From the IMG/VR virus record IMGVR_UViG_3300048922_000306, positions 1 to 24,194 of that record: a DNA stretch of 24,194 nt; one strand, written 5' to 3'. Position 1 is the first letter of the stretch. Each line of letters starts with the position of its first letter. The translations under genes and the position numbers were made by a program. The notes beneath the pieces were generated by a model. That model saw only the letters and a list, made by a program, of their open reading frames with translations. It made no database searches and was not told the origin of the DNA. This DNA is from a virus. This document shows, piece by piece, positions 7,240 to 14,548 of the stretch.

Positions 7240-9393
7240 CTAAGCGAGCATAGAGCCGATCGAGAGGGATGATGCCGCGGCCATCGGTGGCTGCTGGTCT
7301 CTGGCCAATGGCGGCGCCGCCGAGGTATCGGGCCGACCAGGTGGTGAGTCCGGCTGTACCGGATCGATCGGCCCGATCAGCGAATTATGCTCCCATGTCG
7401 CTGCCCAACTCGGTGGCCGCGTCCAGTCCATACGGGCGAGGCCATGCAAGTGAGCGATGACATGCGTGCCGGCCATCAGATCCGTCGCTTCGTTGCGGAC
7501 CCCCTGGTGTGGCTTCTCCCATTTGCCGCGCATGTTGCGTCGCTTTGCGACCAGTTGCTCAAAGAACAAGTGAGGGGGCTCGCCGCTACGTTCCTCGGCC
7601 GGAGCGCCGAAGTTGCCGCGCAGCGCATGCGGGAAATGCACGTGCCACGCGCTCGGCTCCGCGGTTGCGAGTTGCCCCGCCAGGTGATCCTTGAACTCAT
7701 CCGCCGCGAACTGCGCCAGCGGCACCTGTCCGCCGGCATTTGCCCGTCGGTCCTTGCGCGTGGTGTCGGGATAGACCACGGACAGATGGGACGCACCGGA
7801 ATGGCCCTGACCCTTCATCGGCACGATCGACCACGCATCGCGGCCGTTGATCCGGCCATACCGCCGCACCTGATTGCGCTGACGCAGTCTGCGCCAGAGC
7901 GCATAAGCGTGCATCGTAACGCCTGGCTCACCACCGGAATCATAGCCGATTGCCTTGATACTCATGCTGCGTGTCCCGTCGCCCGCCAGCGGGATGCGCA
8001 GCGCGATCAGATTGCTGAACAATCGGTCCCAGCAGACGGCGTCGGTGGCCGGCGTCGCATCAACACGCCAGGCGTCCACAATCCATGACTCGCCATTCTC
8101 GCCCCAGCCGCGAACAAGGACTTCGAAGCGGTTGGCCTGGATGTCGACCATGCAGGTGAGGAACCGCACGCCCTCCGGCACCTCGCCAAGCTTCAGTCCA
8201 GGTTCGGCACGTTCCGCCAGCGTGAGCGCATCGAGCGTGCCAATCTTGCGGCGCGGCACAAAGGGCAGGCCAAGCTGTTTGGTGCAGACCTCGTGCTCGG
8301 TTCTGTCCTCCCCCGAAATGTCCGCCTCGCGCTGCGCCTTGACCAGCGCGGTGGCCAGGCCGCCGATGCCCCGTAACAGGAAAGGCGACATGACGCCGGT
8401 GATCCAGAAGCCGGCCGTCTGACGCGGCGCCAGCTCGCCGACCACCTGGCCATCCTCGTTGATGTCCTGCCCGAGGCCGAGCCAGCGGCCTTGCAGGTTC
8501 ATGCTGCGCCGCTGCCAGTCCTCGATCAGACAGCCATTGACCGGACAGAGCAGACGCCCGTCGCGCTCGATGACGTCCAGCGGCGCATCCGCCGGGTAGT
8601 GTAGCGTCATCTGTCGCGATGCGATCGGGTTGGGCGATGACCATGCGCCACATTCCGGGCACGGCCACCACCAGATGCGGCGATCCGACTCAGCGAAGAT
8701 GGCCATGATGCCGCGCTGCCAGTCGCGCGACGGCTCCATGCCTTCCGCCTGGTCCGGATGCGAAATCGCGAGCAGCATCGATGCGGACCCGAACGTCTGG
8801 CGGCGGATGTCGAGGAGCGCCTTTGGATCGCCCAGCGATGCCGGGTAGGCATCCCACTCGTCGGCAACGATCCGCGGTGCGCTCTTGGAGATCATGTTGC
8901 CGTGGATCGCCGGCAGGAACTGAACCGACATGCCTCCGAAACGCTTGAAGTGCAGCGTATCGTCGCTCGGACGACTGCCGAGCGCCGCGCGTAACGGATC
9001 GTGGTCGAGGATCATGGGGTCGATGCGCGTCTTGACGTGCGACTCAAGCAGCGGACCCGCTGGCATGTACCAGAGGAAATCCGCCGGATCGGCGGCGACG
9101 GACTGCAACAGCCAATTATGCGCGATTTCGGTCTTGCCGGACTGCCCAGGACCCACGATTGCCGTCGTGTAATACAGTTCCGATGTGAGGCATTCCATCG
9201 GCTCGACCAGATAGGGCGCTTCATCATGCGACCACGGGCCGACATAGCCGCCGCCCGCATTGCTCAGCCTGCGATGCCGCAGCGCGTAGTCCGCGACGCT
9301 GATCTGATCGGGCGGGCGGAAGTGACGCGCGAAGTCGTCGACGAGAATGGCCCAGGCATCGGCATAGGCGCATTCGGATGGATCGGTGGGCAT
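7240..9393 (-). CDS. terminase large subunit, lambda gpA family
   Basis: This is a 717-aa packaging motor and nuclease that cuts concatemeric DNA and pumps it into the prohead. The ATPase domain has a Walker A GPGQSGKT at residues 81-88 and a Walker B RIVADEWD around 174-181. Two Cys pairs (CPECG near residue 244 and CPVNGC further on) suggest a zinc-binding insert as in other GpA proteins. The C-terminal nuclease domain begins near a CMVDIQANRFEVLV segment, matching the family's first acidic motif. The length is close to gpA (641 aa) and related proteins. The ATG at 9393 overlaps the stop of the Mom-like gene as TGATG; a GTG at 9396 is an alternative. Normally gpW would follow directly; here a 2.3-kb insert intervenes. 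Confidence 0.93.
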   Translation of the reverse strand: MPTDPSECAYADAWAILVDDFARHFRPPDQISVADYALRHRRLSNAGGGYVGPWSHDEAPYLVEPMECLTSELYYTTAIVGPGQSGKTEIAHNWLLQSVAADPADFLWYMPAGPLLESHVKTRIDPMILDHDPLRAALGSRPSDDTLHFKRFGGMSVQFLPAIHGNMISKSAPRIVADEWDAYPASLGDPKALLDIRRQTFGSASMLLAISHPDQAEGMEPSRDWQRGIMAIFAESDRRIWWWPCPECGAWSSPNPIASRQMTLHYPADAPLDVIERDGRLLCPVNGCLIEDWQRRSMNLQGRWLGLGQDINEDGQVVGELAPRQTAGFWITGVMSPFLLRGIGGLATALVKAQREADISGEDRTEHEVCTKQLGLPFVPRRKIGTLDALTLAERAEPGLKLGEVPEGVRFLTCMVDIQANRFEVLVRGWGENGESWIVDAWRVDATPATDAVCWDRLFSNLIALRIPLAGDGTRSMSIKAIGYDSGGEPGVTMHAYALWRRLRQRNQVRRYGRINGRDAWSIVPMKGQGHSGASHLSVVYPDTTRKDRRANAGGQVPLAQFAADEFKDHLAGQLATAEPSAWHVHFPHALRGNFGAPAEERSGEPPHLFFEQLVAKRRNMRGKWEKPHQGVRNEATDLMAGTHVIAHLHGLARMDWTRPPSWAATWEHNSLIGPIDPVQPDSPPGRPDTSAAPPLARDQQPPMAAASSLSIGSMLA

Positions 9394-10253
9394 CACTGGA
9401 ACCTCAGTCGCGGTGCCCAGGTGGTCGGCGGCAGCGGAATCCGGCCGGCGTTCGCGCGATGGATACGCGCACGCGGCGCCAACTGCTGACGATCACATCC
9501 GCTGAAGCGCGGCGGCATGAAGGGCGGCGGCCGTGGTGGTGGTCCGCCGCGACCACAGCCACGGGTTGCCCTCGACCAGTGGACGTGACGCTGCGGCTCG
9601 TCCGGGCGCGGATAGGGCAAAGACTGCAAGCCCAGGCGTTTGGCCTTTCTTTCGCCGTCGCGCGACAAGGCTCGCCAGTAGAAATGCTTGCCGTCATCGA
9701 AGTGGGGGCGGAGATCGGCATGGCGTATGATCCTGCGGAGCTTGGGGACCGCGTTCGTGCCATATTTGCTGTTGAGCGAGCGGTCGGGGACGAACACACC
9801 GTTGACCATGACGCCATCCTTGCGCGCCTGCCGCCGCCCGCCATAGCGCCAGCTTGCCGCTTGATAGATGCCGCCATGATGACCTTGTTCGGTGTCGGCA
9901 AACGAGACGATCAGATCGGTTAGATGCTCACGCGCGACCTGTTTGACCGTCAGTGAGATCAGGCCGGTCAGCGGCGCCTGGCAGGTCGGTACACGCACCA
10001 GTCTGGTGAGTTCCAGCACCCGCTCCTTGCGTCGTGCGACAGGGATCGAGAACACGCAGGCCGCGACACACTCACCGCAATCGCCGAACACGCCGCCGTC
10101 CCGGTGCCAGGTGCCGCACAGCTGGACCAGGCTGGGCGCTCGGCCGGAGTAGTGGTGGCGGATGATGATCCGGTTCGCTTCATCGAGCCTGCCGACATGA
10201 AAGTGCAGCCGTTCACGCGCCGGCGCTTCCGTCGGTTCCGATCCGTTGGACAT
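9393..10253 (-). CDS. Mom-like DNA adenine modification enzyme (GNAT fold)
   Basis: This 286-aa protein resembles the Mom family of phage Mu, which changes adenines to N6-carbamoylmethyl-adenine and protects phage DNA from restriction. From memory, the residues important in Mu Mom are an adjacent His-Tyr, then an Arg, an Asp and a Tyr (H48, Y49, R101, D139, Y149). Here HHYSG gives His34-Tyr35, LELTRL gives Arg84, VSFAD gives Asp120 and GGIYQAASW gives Tyr130. The Asp-Tyr spacing of 10 is identical and the other spacings are within three residues. Residues about 220-286 form an extra Pro/Arg-rich tail of unclear value. The gene lies between small and large terminase and overlaps the latter by one base, so modification and packaging genes are co-transcribed. 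No Com-like zinc-finger regulator is visible nearby. Confidence 0.78.
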   Translation of the reverse strand: MSNGSEPTEAPARERLHFHVGRLDEANRIIIRHHYSGRAPSLVQLCGTWHRDGGVFGDCGECVAACVFSIPVARRKERVLELTRLVRVPTCQAPLTGLISLTVKQVAREHLTDLIVSFADTEQGHHGGIYQAASWRYGGRRQARKDGVMVNGVFVPDRSLNSKYGTNAVPKLRRIIRHADLRPHFDDGKHFYWRALSRDGERKAKRLGLQSLPYPRPDEPQRHVHWSRATRGCGRGGPPPRPPPFMPPRFSGCDRQQLAPRARIHRANAGRIPLPPTTWAPRLRFQ

Positions 10254-10321
10254 GACCGCGTTTTATGATGCGGGCTCGAACCGCGCCGGCCTTCGGCGAT
10301 CGGCGTGGTGGAGGTCGGTGG

Positions 10322-10951
10322 TCATAGCAATGCGGGCTCAGTCTGGTCTGCGGAGACGCCGCCTTGTTCGTCTGGGCCGAACTCGCGCAGGTCGCGGATG
10401 AATTCGAGGCGTAGCTCGCGCGCCATGCCTTGCACCTCGCGCAATGTCGCCTGCGACCATTCGAGCTTGCGTGACAGCTGCAAGATGAACGAGTTGAGCC
10501 GCTTGTTCAGCCGCGTGATCGCCACCGCGTTCCGGGCGCGCACGTCGGCGGTTGGTACCAGCAGGCCGGACTCGCGTGCCAGCTCGCGTTCGAGCTGCCG
10601 CGCCTTGGCGAGCGCCGCGCGCTGTTGAGGGGTGAGCTGCGCCGCCTCCGGATCTGATGCGACATGGTCGATGGGCAGCGCGAATTGCGCCACTGCTGCC
10701 TGCCGCGCCTGCGCCTGGCGCTCTTCATCCTCGCGCTTGCCGGCGAGGAAGTCGCGCACGGCGATCAGGTCGAACTGCCATTCCCGCCCTTGCTCGCCTT
10801 CCTGGATTACCGGGAAATCGTCGAAGCGATCCAGATAGCCGGTGATCGTGGGGAGCGCGACGGCGAGGGCGCGCGCGAGTTCTCGCTTGTTGACGATGAC
10901 CGGGACTTGGCTGGACGCGGTCGGCGGTTCTGATGACAGCGCGATGGACAA
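10322..10951 (-). CDS. terminase small subunit, Nu1-like
   Basis: This 209-aa protein is the DNA-recognition subunit of the terminase, which binds the packaging site and recruits the large subunit. The N-terminal region (about residues 20-70: VNKRELARALAVALPTITGYL, then a WQFDLIAVRDFL end) looks like the winged-helix HTH domain of Nu1-type subunits. A long charged helical region follows (residues 70-170), with LTPQQRAALAKARQLERELARESG, expected for oligomerisation. The start is TTG at 10951, supported by an AGAGG site 7 nt upstream; no better ATG exists. It lies 68 nt before the Mom-like gene in the same direction. Confidence 0.82.
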   Translation of the reverse strand: MSIALSSEPPTASSQVPVIVNKRELARALAVALPTITGYLDRFDDFPVIQEGEQGREWQFDLIAVRDFLAGKREDEERQAQARQAAVAQFALPIDHVASDPEAAQLTPQQRAALAKARQLERELARESGLLVPTADVRARNAVAITRLNKRLNSFILQLSRKLEWSQATLREVQGMARELRLEFIRDLREFGPDEQGGVSADQTEPALL

Positions 10952-11114
10952 TCGAAAGCCTCTATTTTCATGGGAAAGTCTGGCTCTTACCGCGCGCGCA
11001 AATTGCCCGCGACAGGGAGCAGCGGCGGGAAGGACCCGTGGCCTTGGTGGCCGGGCGGATCGTGGGAGAGGACGGTCGCGGGGGCGGCGACGCTGTGGCG
11101 AGCCGGCGGTGGCG

Positions 11115-11834
11115 TTATCGTGCTGTCTCGACGGCTTCGGCGTAGCGCTGCTGCATCGCGGGCAAGAAGGCGATCCTGCATGCTGCGTCGACGCGCTCGG
11201 CGAAGTGGAAGCGCGGTTGGTAGTGCGCCGCTGGGACGAAGGCGATCAGGTGCGTCAGGCGATGGCCGGGCAGGCGCTGGTAGATGCCGCCCGAGGTCAG
11301 ATGACCGTGACCATGTGGTCCGACGTAGAACATGCCGCGGTCGTGGCTGGCGGCCCCGTGGGCCGATCGCGTCGCGGATTGCTTTCCGGAACTCCGTGCT
11401 TGTGCGGCCCGCCCTGTGGCCGCTCGCATCTGGCGCATGAGACGCCGCACGGCGCCGGAAGGGATGCCGCCGAACTGGTCGCGCCGCAGCCTCGGTCCTG
11501 GTTCAACCAGCGCCCGTGCTGGCTGGCGTGTGTTGGTGGCCGGGGTGCGCTGGCCGCCGATTTCCTCGGGGAGCAGGTATCTGGCCTGCGTGTCGCGCAA
11601 CATCACCACTGCAAACTGTCGTTCCTTGCGCGCCGGAATGATCGTCAGCGCCCGCATGGTGAATGGGGTCGGCCGATCGAAGATGCCTGGCAGATCAGCC
11701 GTGACCTGGCGCTGGGCCGCACGGGCGGTGTCCGTCAATGCCATCGCTGTCGCGAAGGGCAGTTGGTCGCGGTGCTGCCTGTCCAGCGTGCGTGCAAACT
11801 TGTCGAACTCGTGTTTGACGCTGATGGTGATCAT
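11115..11834 (-). CDS. phage virion protein, GpZ-like minor tail / neck family
   Basis: This 239-aa protein starts MITISVKHEFDKFART and has the layout of small phage structural proteins often annotated as GpZ-like minor tail or neck proteins. An early helix contains QLPFATAMALTDTA (near residues 23-36), followed by an IFDRPTPFTMRAL motif, a long basic Arg/Ala-rich middle and a C-terminal AAHYQPRFHFAERVD segment. The RPTPFT and YxPRF(R/H)F motifs are the strongest clues. The open frame extends upstream to 12032, but the ATG at 11834 gives the family-like N-terminus. Such genes usually sit near the head-tail joining genes; here it precedes the small terminase. The exact structural role is inferred. 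Confidence 0.6.
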   Translation of the reverse strand: MITISVKHEFDKFARTLDRQHRDQLPFATAMALTDTARAAQRQVTADLPGIFDRPTPFTMRALTIIPARKERQFAVVMLRDTQARYLLPEEIGGQRTPATNTRQPARALVEPGPRLRRDQFGGIPSGAVRRLMRQMRAATGRAAQARSSGKQSATRSAHGAASHDRGMFYVGPHGHGHLTSGGIYQRLPGHRLTHLIAFVPAAHYQPRFHFAERVDAACRIAFLPAMQQRYAEAVETAR

Positions 11835-11878
11835 GGGAGTTGCCGTGTGCTTGGCGCAAAACACGACATTGCCGCTAT

Positions 11879-12484
11879 TCACTCCTGAGACGTGGCGACT
11901 GTCAACCGAAAATAATCTGGTGGGGCAACGAATGCTGGCAGGAACGGCCGATCGGTCCAGCCCGCCAGCTCTGCGTAGCGCCATAGCGACGTGCGGATCA
12001 GGTGCAGTACACGCCTCTGGTCCATGTGCCACATGAGAGCGATCTGACGCGGACCGTAGTTATCCACGGCCAGCATGAACACGAGATCGGCCAGGGATCG
12101 ACGATGTCCGATTTCGACACTGGCTGCTTCGTCACGCCAGGGCTGATAGCGATCGCCATAGGCGGTCTGCAGCGCTGCGGACCAATCCTGCGACGTGCCG
12201 AGCCGGCCTTTTCCGGAGGGATCGCTGATGCGTGGGAACAGGGCTGCGGTGATCGCTACCCATACGTGCTCGATCTCCTTGGCCGCTCGGTGCTGTTCTT
12301 CGCCGATTTGGCCACGACCGAGCAACCGGTCGATCACGGGGCGTTGCAGCTTGCGCAGTGTTTCGGGCGTGGCGTTGACGCGGAGCTGATCCATTCGTTG
12401 CTGGCGCAGCACGGCTCGTCGTTCTCGCGATACACGCTGGACTTCCTTGAATCGCGACCACTCCGGCTGTTCCCGGCCGGTCAT
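11879..12484 (-). CDS. phage protein of unknown function with a possible C-terminal HTH
   Basis: This is a 201-aa basic soluble protein. The N-terminal 50 residues are highly charged and helical. The middle (about 50-80) reads RPVIDRLLGRGQIGEEQHRAAKEIEHVW, typical of small DNA-associated proteins in alphaproteobacterial phages. Residues about 143-170 (NYGPRQIALMWHMDQRRVLHLIRTSLWRY) look like a sigma-region-4-style helix-turn-helix. Placed just ahead of the packaging and head genes, it could be a late-gene regulator, but this is inference from position and the HTH impression. The ATG at 12484 overlaps the stop of the 15-residue mini-ORF as ATGA. Confidence 0.6.
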   Translation of the reverse strand: MTGREQPEWSRFKEVQRVSRERRAVLRQQRMDQLRVNATPETLRKLQRPVIDRLLGRGQIGEEQHRAAKEIEHVWVAITAALFPRISDPSGKGRLGTSQDWSAALQTAYGDRYQPWRDEAASVEIGHRRSLADLVFMLAVDNYGPRQIALMWHMDQRRVLHLIRTSLWRYAELAGWTDRPFLPAFVAPPDYFRLTVATSQE

Positions 12485-12528
12485 GCTGCGGCGTCCTGGC
12501 GGTACAGGAAAAGGAACAGCTCTGACAT
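12481..12528 (-). CDS. 15-residue mini-ORF coupled to the next gene
   Basis: ATG at 12528 opens a 15-codon frame, MSELFLFLYRQDAAA, ending in a TGA that overlaps the ATG of the 201-aa gene as ATGA. A clear AGGGGAT ribosome-binding site lies about 6 nt upstream, better than the site before the 201-aa gene itself. It could be a leader that loads ribosomes for the following gene. A short real peptide is also possible. Confidence 0.4.
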   Translation of the reverse strand: MSELFLFLYRQDAAA

Positions 12529-12616
12529 TACCAATCCCCTATTTTACTTGGACTCTACACACCACACATACGTAGCTGTTCAATTGTTCCTTAGTTCTTC
12601 CCGCGCTCGCACCTAC

Positions 12617-12675
12617 GCCTGTGCCCGCACGCACGCGCACGTGCGCGTCGGTGACGATGGAACGAGGGCACAGGC
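12617..12675. repeat. nested inverted repeats: 10-bp arms around a 16-bp perfect palindrome
   Basis: GCCTGTGCCC (12617-12626) and GGGCACAGGC (12666-12675) are perfect inverted copies 39 nt apart. Between them lies ACGCGCACGTGCGCGT (12633-12648), a perfect palindrome with no loop. The block is in the noncoding gap between the helicase stop and the late genes. It could be a protein-binding operator, part of an origin, or a bidirectional transcription-stop structure. Confidence 0.6.
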
Positions 12676-12734
12676 TTGATTCCATTTGGTTTCTGATGGA
12701 ACAGCCGAGCGAACACGGCAGAACGATGGAACAG
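12656..12734 (+). repeat. three direct GATGGAAC repeats, iteron-like
   Basis: GATGGAAC occurs at 12656-12663, 12695-12702 and 12725-12732; the last two extend to GATGGAACAG. Starts are 39 and 30 nt apart. A partial inverted copy, TTCCAT, is at 12680-12685. They sit immediately downstream of the replication helicase gene, where lambdoid-like phages may carry origin iterons or operators. Confidence 0.5.
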
Positions 12735-12736
12735 CA

Positions 12737-14548
12737 TCAGTCCTCGCTCAGTAGAATTGCACGCGGGAGCCAGATTGCCGCGGGGGTGTTGGATGCGCCG
12801 ACGCGAACCTTGCGCGTCGCCAGCGCCACACCGGGCAGACTGCGCAGCAGATGGCGCCAGCGCTGGCCCGGCCAGTCGGTGTTCGCGAATATCTTCACCA
12901 CCTCGGGCGCGTGATATGCGATCCAGAGCCCATCGCCGGTACCGCCGCGGGGGATGTCGCGATGATTGCGATCTGCGGTTTCATCCTCACGCACTGCGCG
13001 GAAGCCATTACGCGCCAGGATGTCCCGATGATGATCCGCATCCGCTGAATCGATGCGGTCTCCGGTCTCGATATCGTAGCTGGTCTGCCAGGCCCGCAGC
13101 GCCAGCTCTGCCACCGGAAACTCCTCGATGCTCTGCACCTTGCGCAGTTTTGCGCGGGCCAGATATTCCGCGACCCGGCGGCCAGCGGATTGCTCTGCTA
13201 CCTCGCCGGCGTCCAGGACGAAGTCGCGCACGGCTGCGACGTGGTTCAGCGCCTCACGATCATCCGGCACGTCGTCGTGGCACAAGACCCAATGTCCGGC
13301 CAAGATTGCGCCGTGCTGGTCCATCTGACGCGGTGGGCAGCCGATGCGCGCCAGCGAAGCACGGAAGGCCGACAGCGCCAGAACGTAGCGTTTGTGCCCC
13401 GCGAGAATGCGGCCCCAAATCGCCGCCGCTTGTTCGCGGCAGAATGCGATCAGCGCATCCATCTCGGCACGATGATCATCGCCGGCGTCCGGTGCTTGAA
13501 GTTCAACCAGGCCGATGCGTGCCAGGTGCTGCGGCTGCATGTCGGGCGGCGCGATGCTGGCCATGATCACTGCGCCCACCACCTGCGTCGTGCGGCCTTT
13601 GCCATCGCCGGTGCCACGCGCCACCTTGGACCCTTCGCCCCCGGTCGCGGCTGTGATCAGCGTCAGCAGGTTCTGGGCGCCGCGTTGGTCGACCTGGTCC
13701 GACGCCTCATCGACGAACGATGGCATGGCGCGACCCGCAAGGTTCGATTCCAGCCCGGCCTTTGTTGTGTCGGTGGTGTAGTAGTGCAGGGGGCACATGG
13801 CACGCAGCGTGTCGAGCAGGTAGCTCTTGCCGCCGCCAATGTCGCCGCCGATGAAGAGCGACGGGCGCCAACGTGGCCACGCGCCCAGCATCGCACTGGC
13901 GACCGTGCCCAGGACCACGATGGCACCGCCGCCGTGGCGGAAGCGCCAATAGTCCTGCAGCTGCGCCTGGACGTATTGGCCAGTGGAGCAATCGCTCGGG
14001 TTGGCTGGCCGATCGACTGCCGGCTCCGCAGGCCAGATCGTGTTGCCATCGCGCAAGCCTGCCGGAATGAACCGACCGTCGATGAACAGCACGTCGCCGC
14101 AATGCACGATCGGTGCACCGTCATTGCCCTGCCATACGCCCGGCTTTCGGATGACGATGTGCGGACCGAACATGGGTTGATCGGCGCATTGCTTGACCAG
14201 CCAGGCGCATGCTGCGAGCGCCGACCAGCCTACGACGATGCTGCGCAGGTCATTGCCGATCCTGCGCGTGGCGCGCCGCGGGAAGCAGGTCCATAGCCAT
14301 TCATCCCGTCCACCGCACAACGTCAGCAGCTCGGCCTTCGAGGACAGGGCACGCGGCGTCAGCTCGCGCCGCTCGCTTCGGTAGTCGAGGAACACGCACA
14401 CGCCGTCGCGCATGCCGATCGGCACGACCGGGCACAGTGGCAGCGGATCGACCGCTGGGCCACGCAAATCGCCATCGGGCGGCAACGCCTCACCATCGGC
14501 GGCTTGGTCGAAGCGATGCCAGCCGTCGTCGTCATCTGTGGCGGTCAT
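12737..14548 (-). CDS. phage replicative helicase / DUF927-like ATPase
   Basis: This 603-aa P-loop ATPase probably unwinds DNA during phage replication, working with the adjacent primase. A Walker A GGDIGGGKS is at residues 234-242 (Lys241), with a Walker B-like MPSFVDEASD at 275-284 (Asp280, Glu281) and a possible sensor strand VVGAVIMASIAPP at 323-335. The N-terminal 200 residues have conserved-looking Trp/Cys-rich strands (VFLDYRSERRELTPRALSS near 52-70), as in proteins whose DUF927-type region precedes the ATPase. The ATG at 14548 overlaps the primase stop as ATGA, so the two are translationally coupled. The C-terminal region beyond residue 450 is less clear. Confidence 0.75.
   Translation of the reverse strand: MTATDDDDGWHRFDQAADGEALPPDGDLRGPAVDPLPLCPVVPIGMRDGVCVFLDYRSERRELTPRALSSKAELLTLCGGRDEWLWTCFPRRATRRIGNDLRSIVVGWSALAACAWLVKQCADQPMFGPHIVIRKPGVWQGNDGAPIVHCGDVLFIDGRFIPAGLRDGNTIWPAEPAVDRPANPSDCSTGQYVQAQLQDYWRFRHGGGAIVVLGTVASAMLGAWPRWRPSLFIGGDIGGGKSYLLDTLRAMCPLHYYTTDTTKAGLESNLAGRAMPSFVDEASDQVDQRGAQNLLTLITAATGGEGSKVARGTGDGKGRTTQVVGAVIMASIAPPDMQPQHLARIGLVELQAPDAGDDHRAEMDALIAFCREQAAAIWGRILAGHKRYVLALSAFRASLARIGCPPRQMDQHGAILAGHWVLCHDDVPDDREALNHVAAVRDFVLDAGEVAEQSAGRRVAEYLARAKLRKVQSIEEFPVAELALRAWQTSYDIETGDRIDSADADHHRDILARNGFRAVREDETADRNHRDIPRGGTGDGLWIAYHAPEVVKIFANTDWPGQRWRHLLRSLPGVALATRKVRVGASNTPAAIWLPRAILLSED

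Noticed and set aside
10987-11181. A 64-codon minus-strand frame between the GpZ-like gene and the small terminase
   Set aside because: It overlaps the end of the GpZ-like gene, has no ribosome-binding site and is Pro/Arg-rich like an out-of-frame translation.
10842-11888. A 348-codon open frame on the plus strand
   Set aside because: It is antisense to the small terminase start and the GpZ-like gene; composition is Arg/Gly/Cys-rich as expected for a shadow frame.
13190-14296. A 368-codon open frame on the plus strand
   Set aside because: It is antisense to the well-supported helicase gene, has no recognisable domain, and long antisense frames are common in high-GC DNA.
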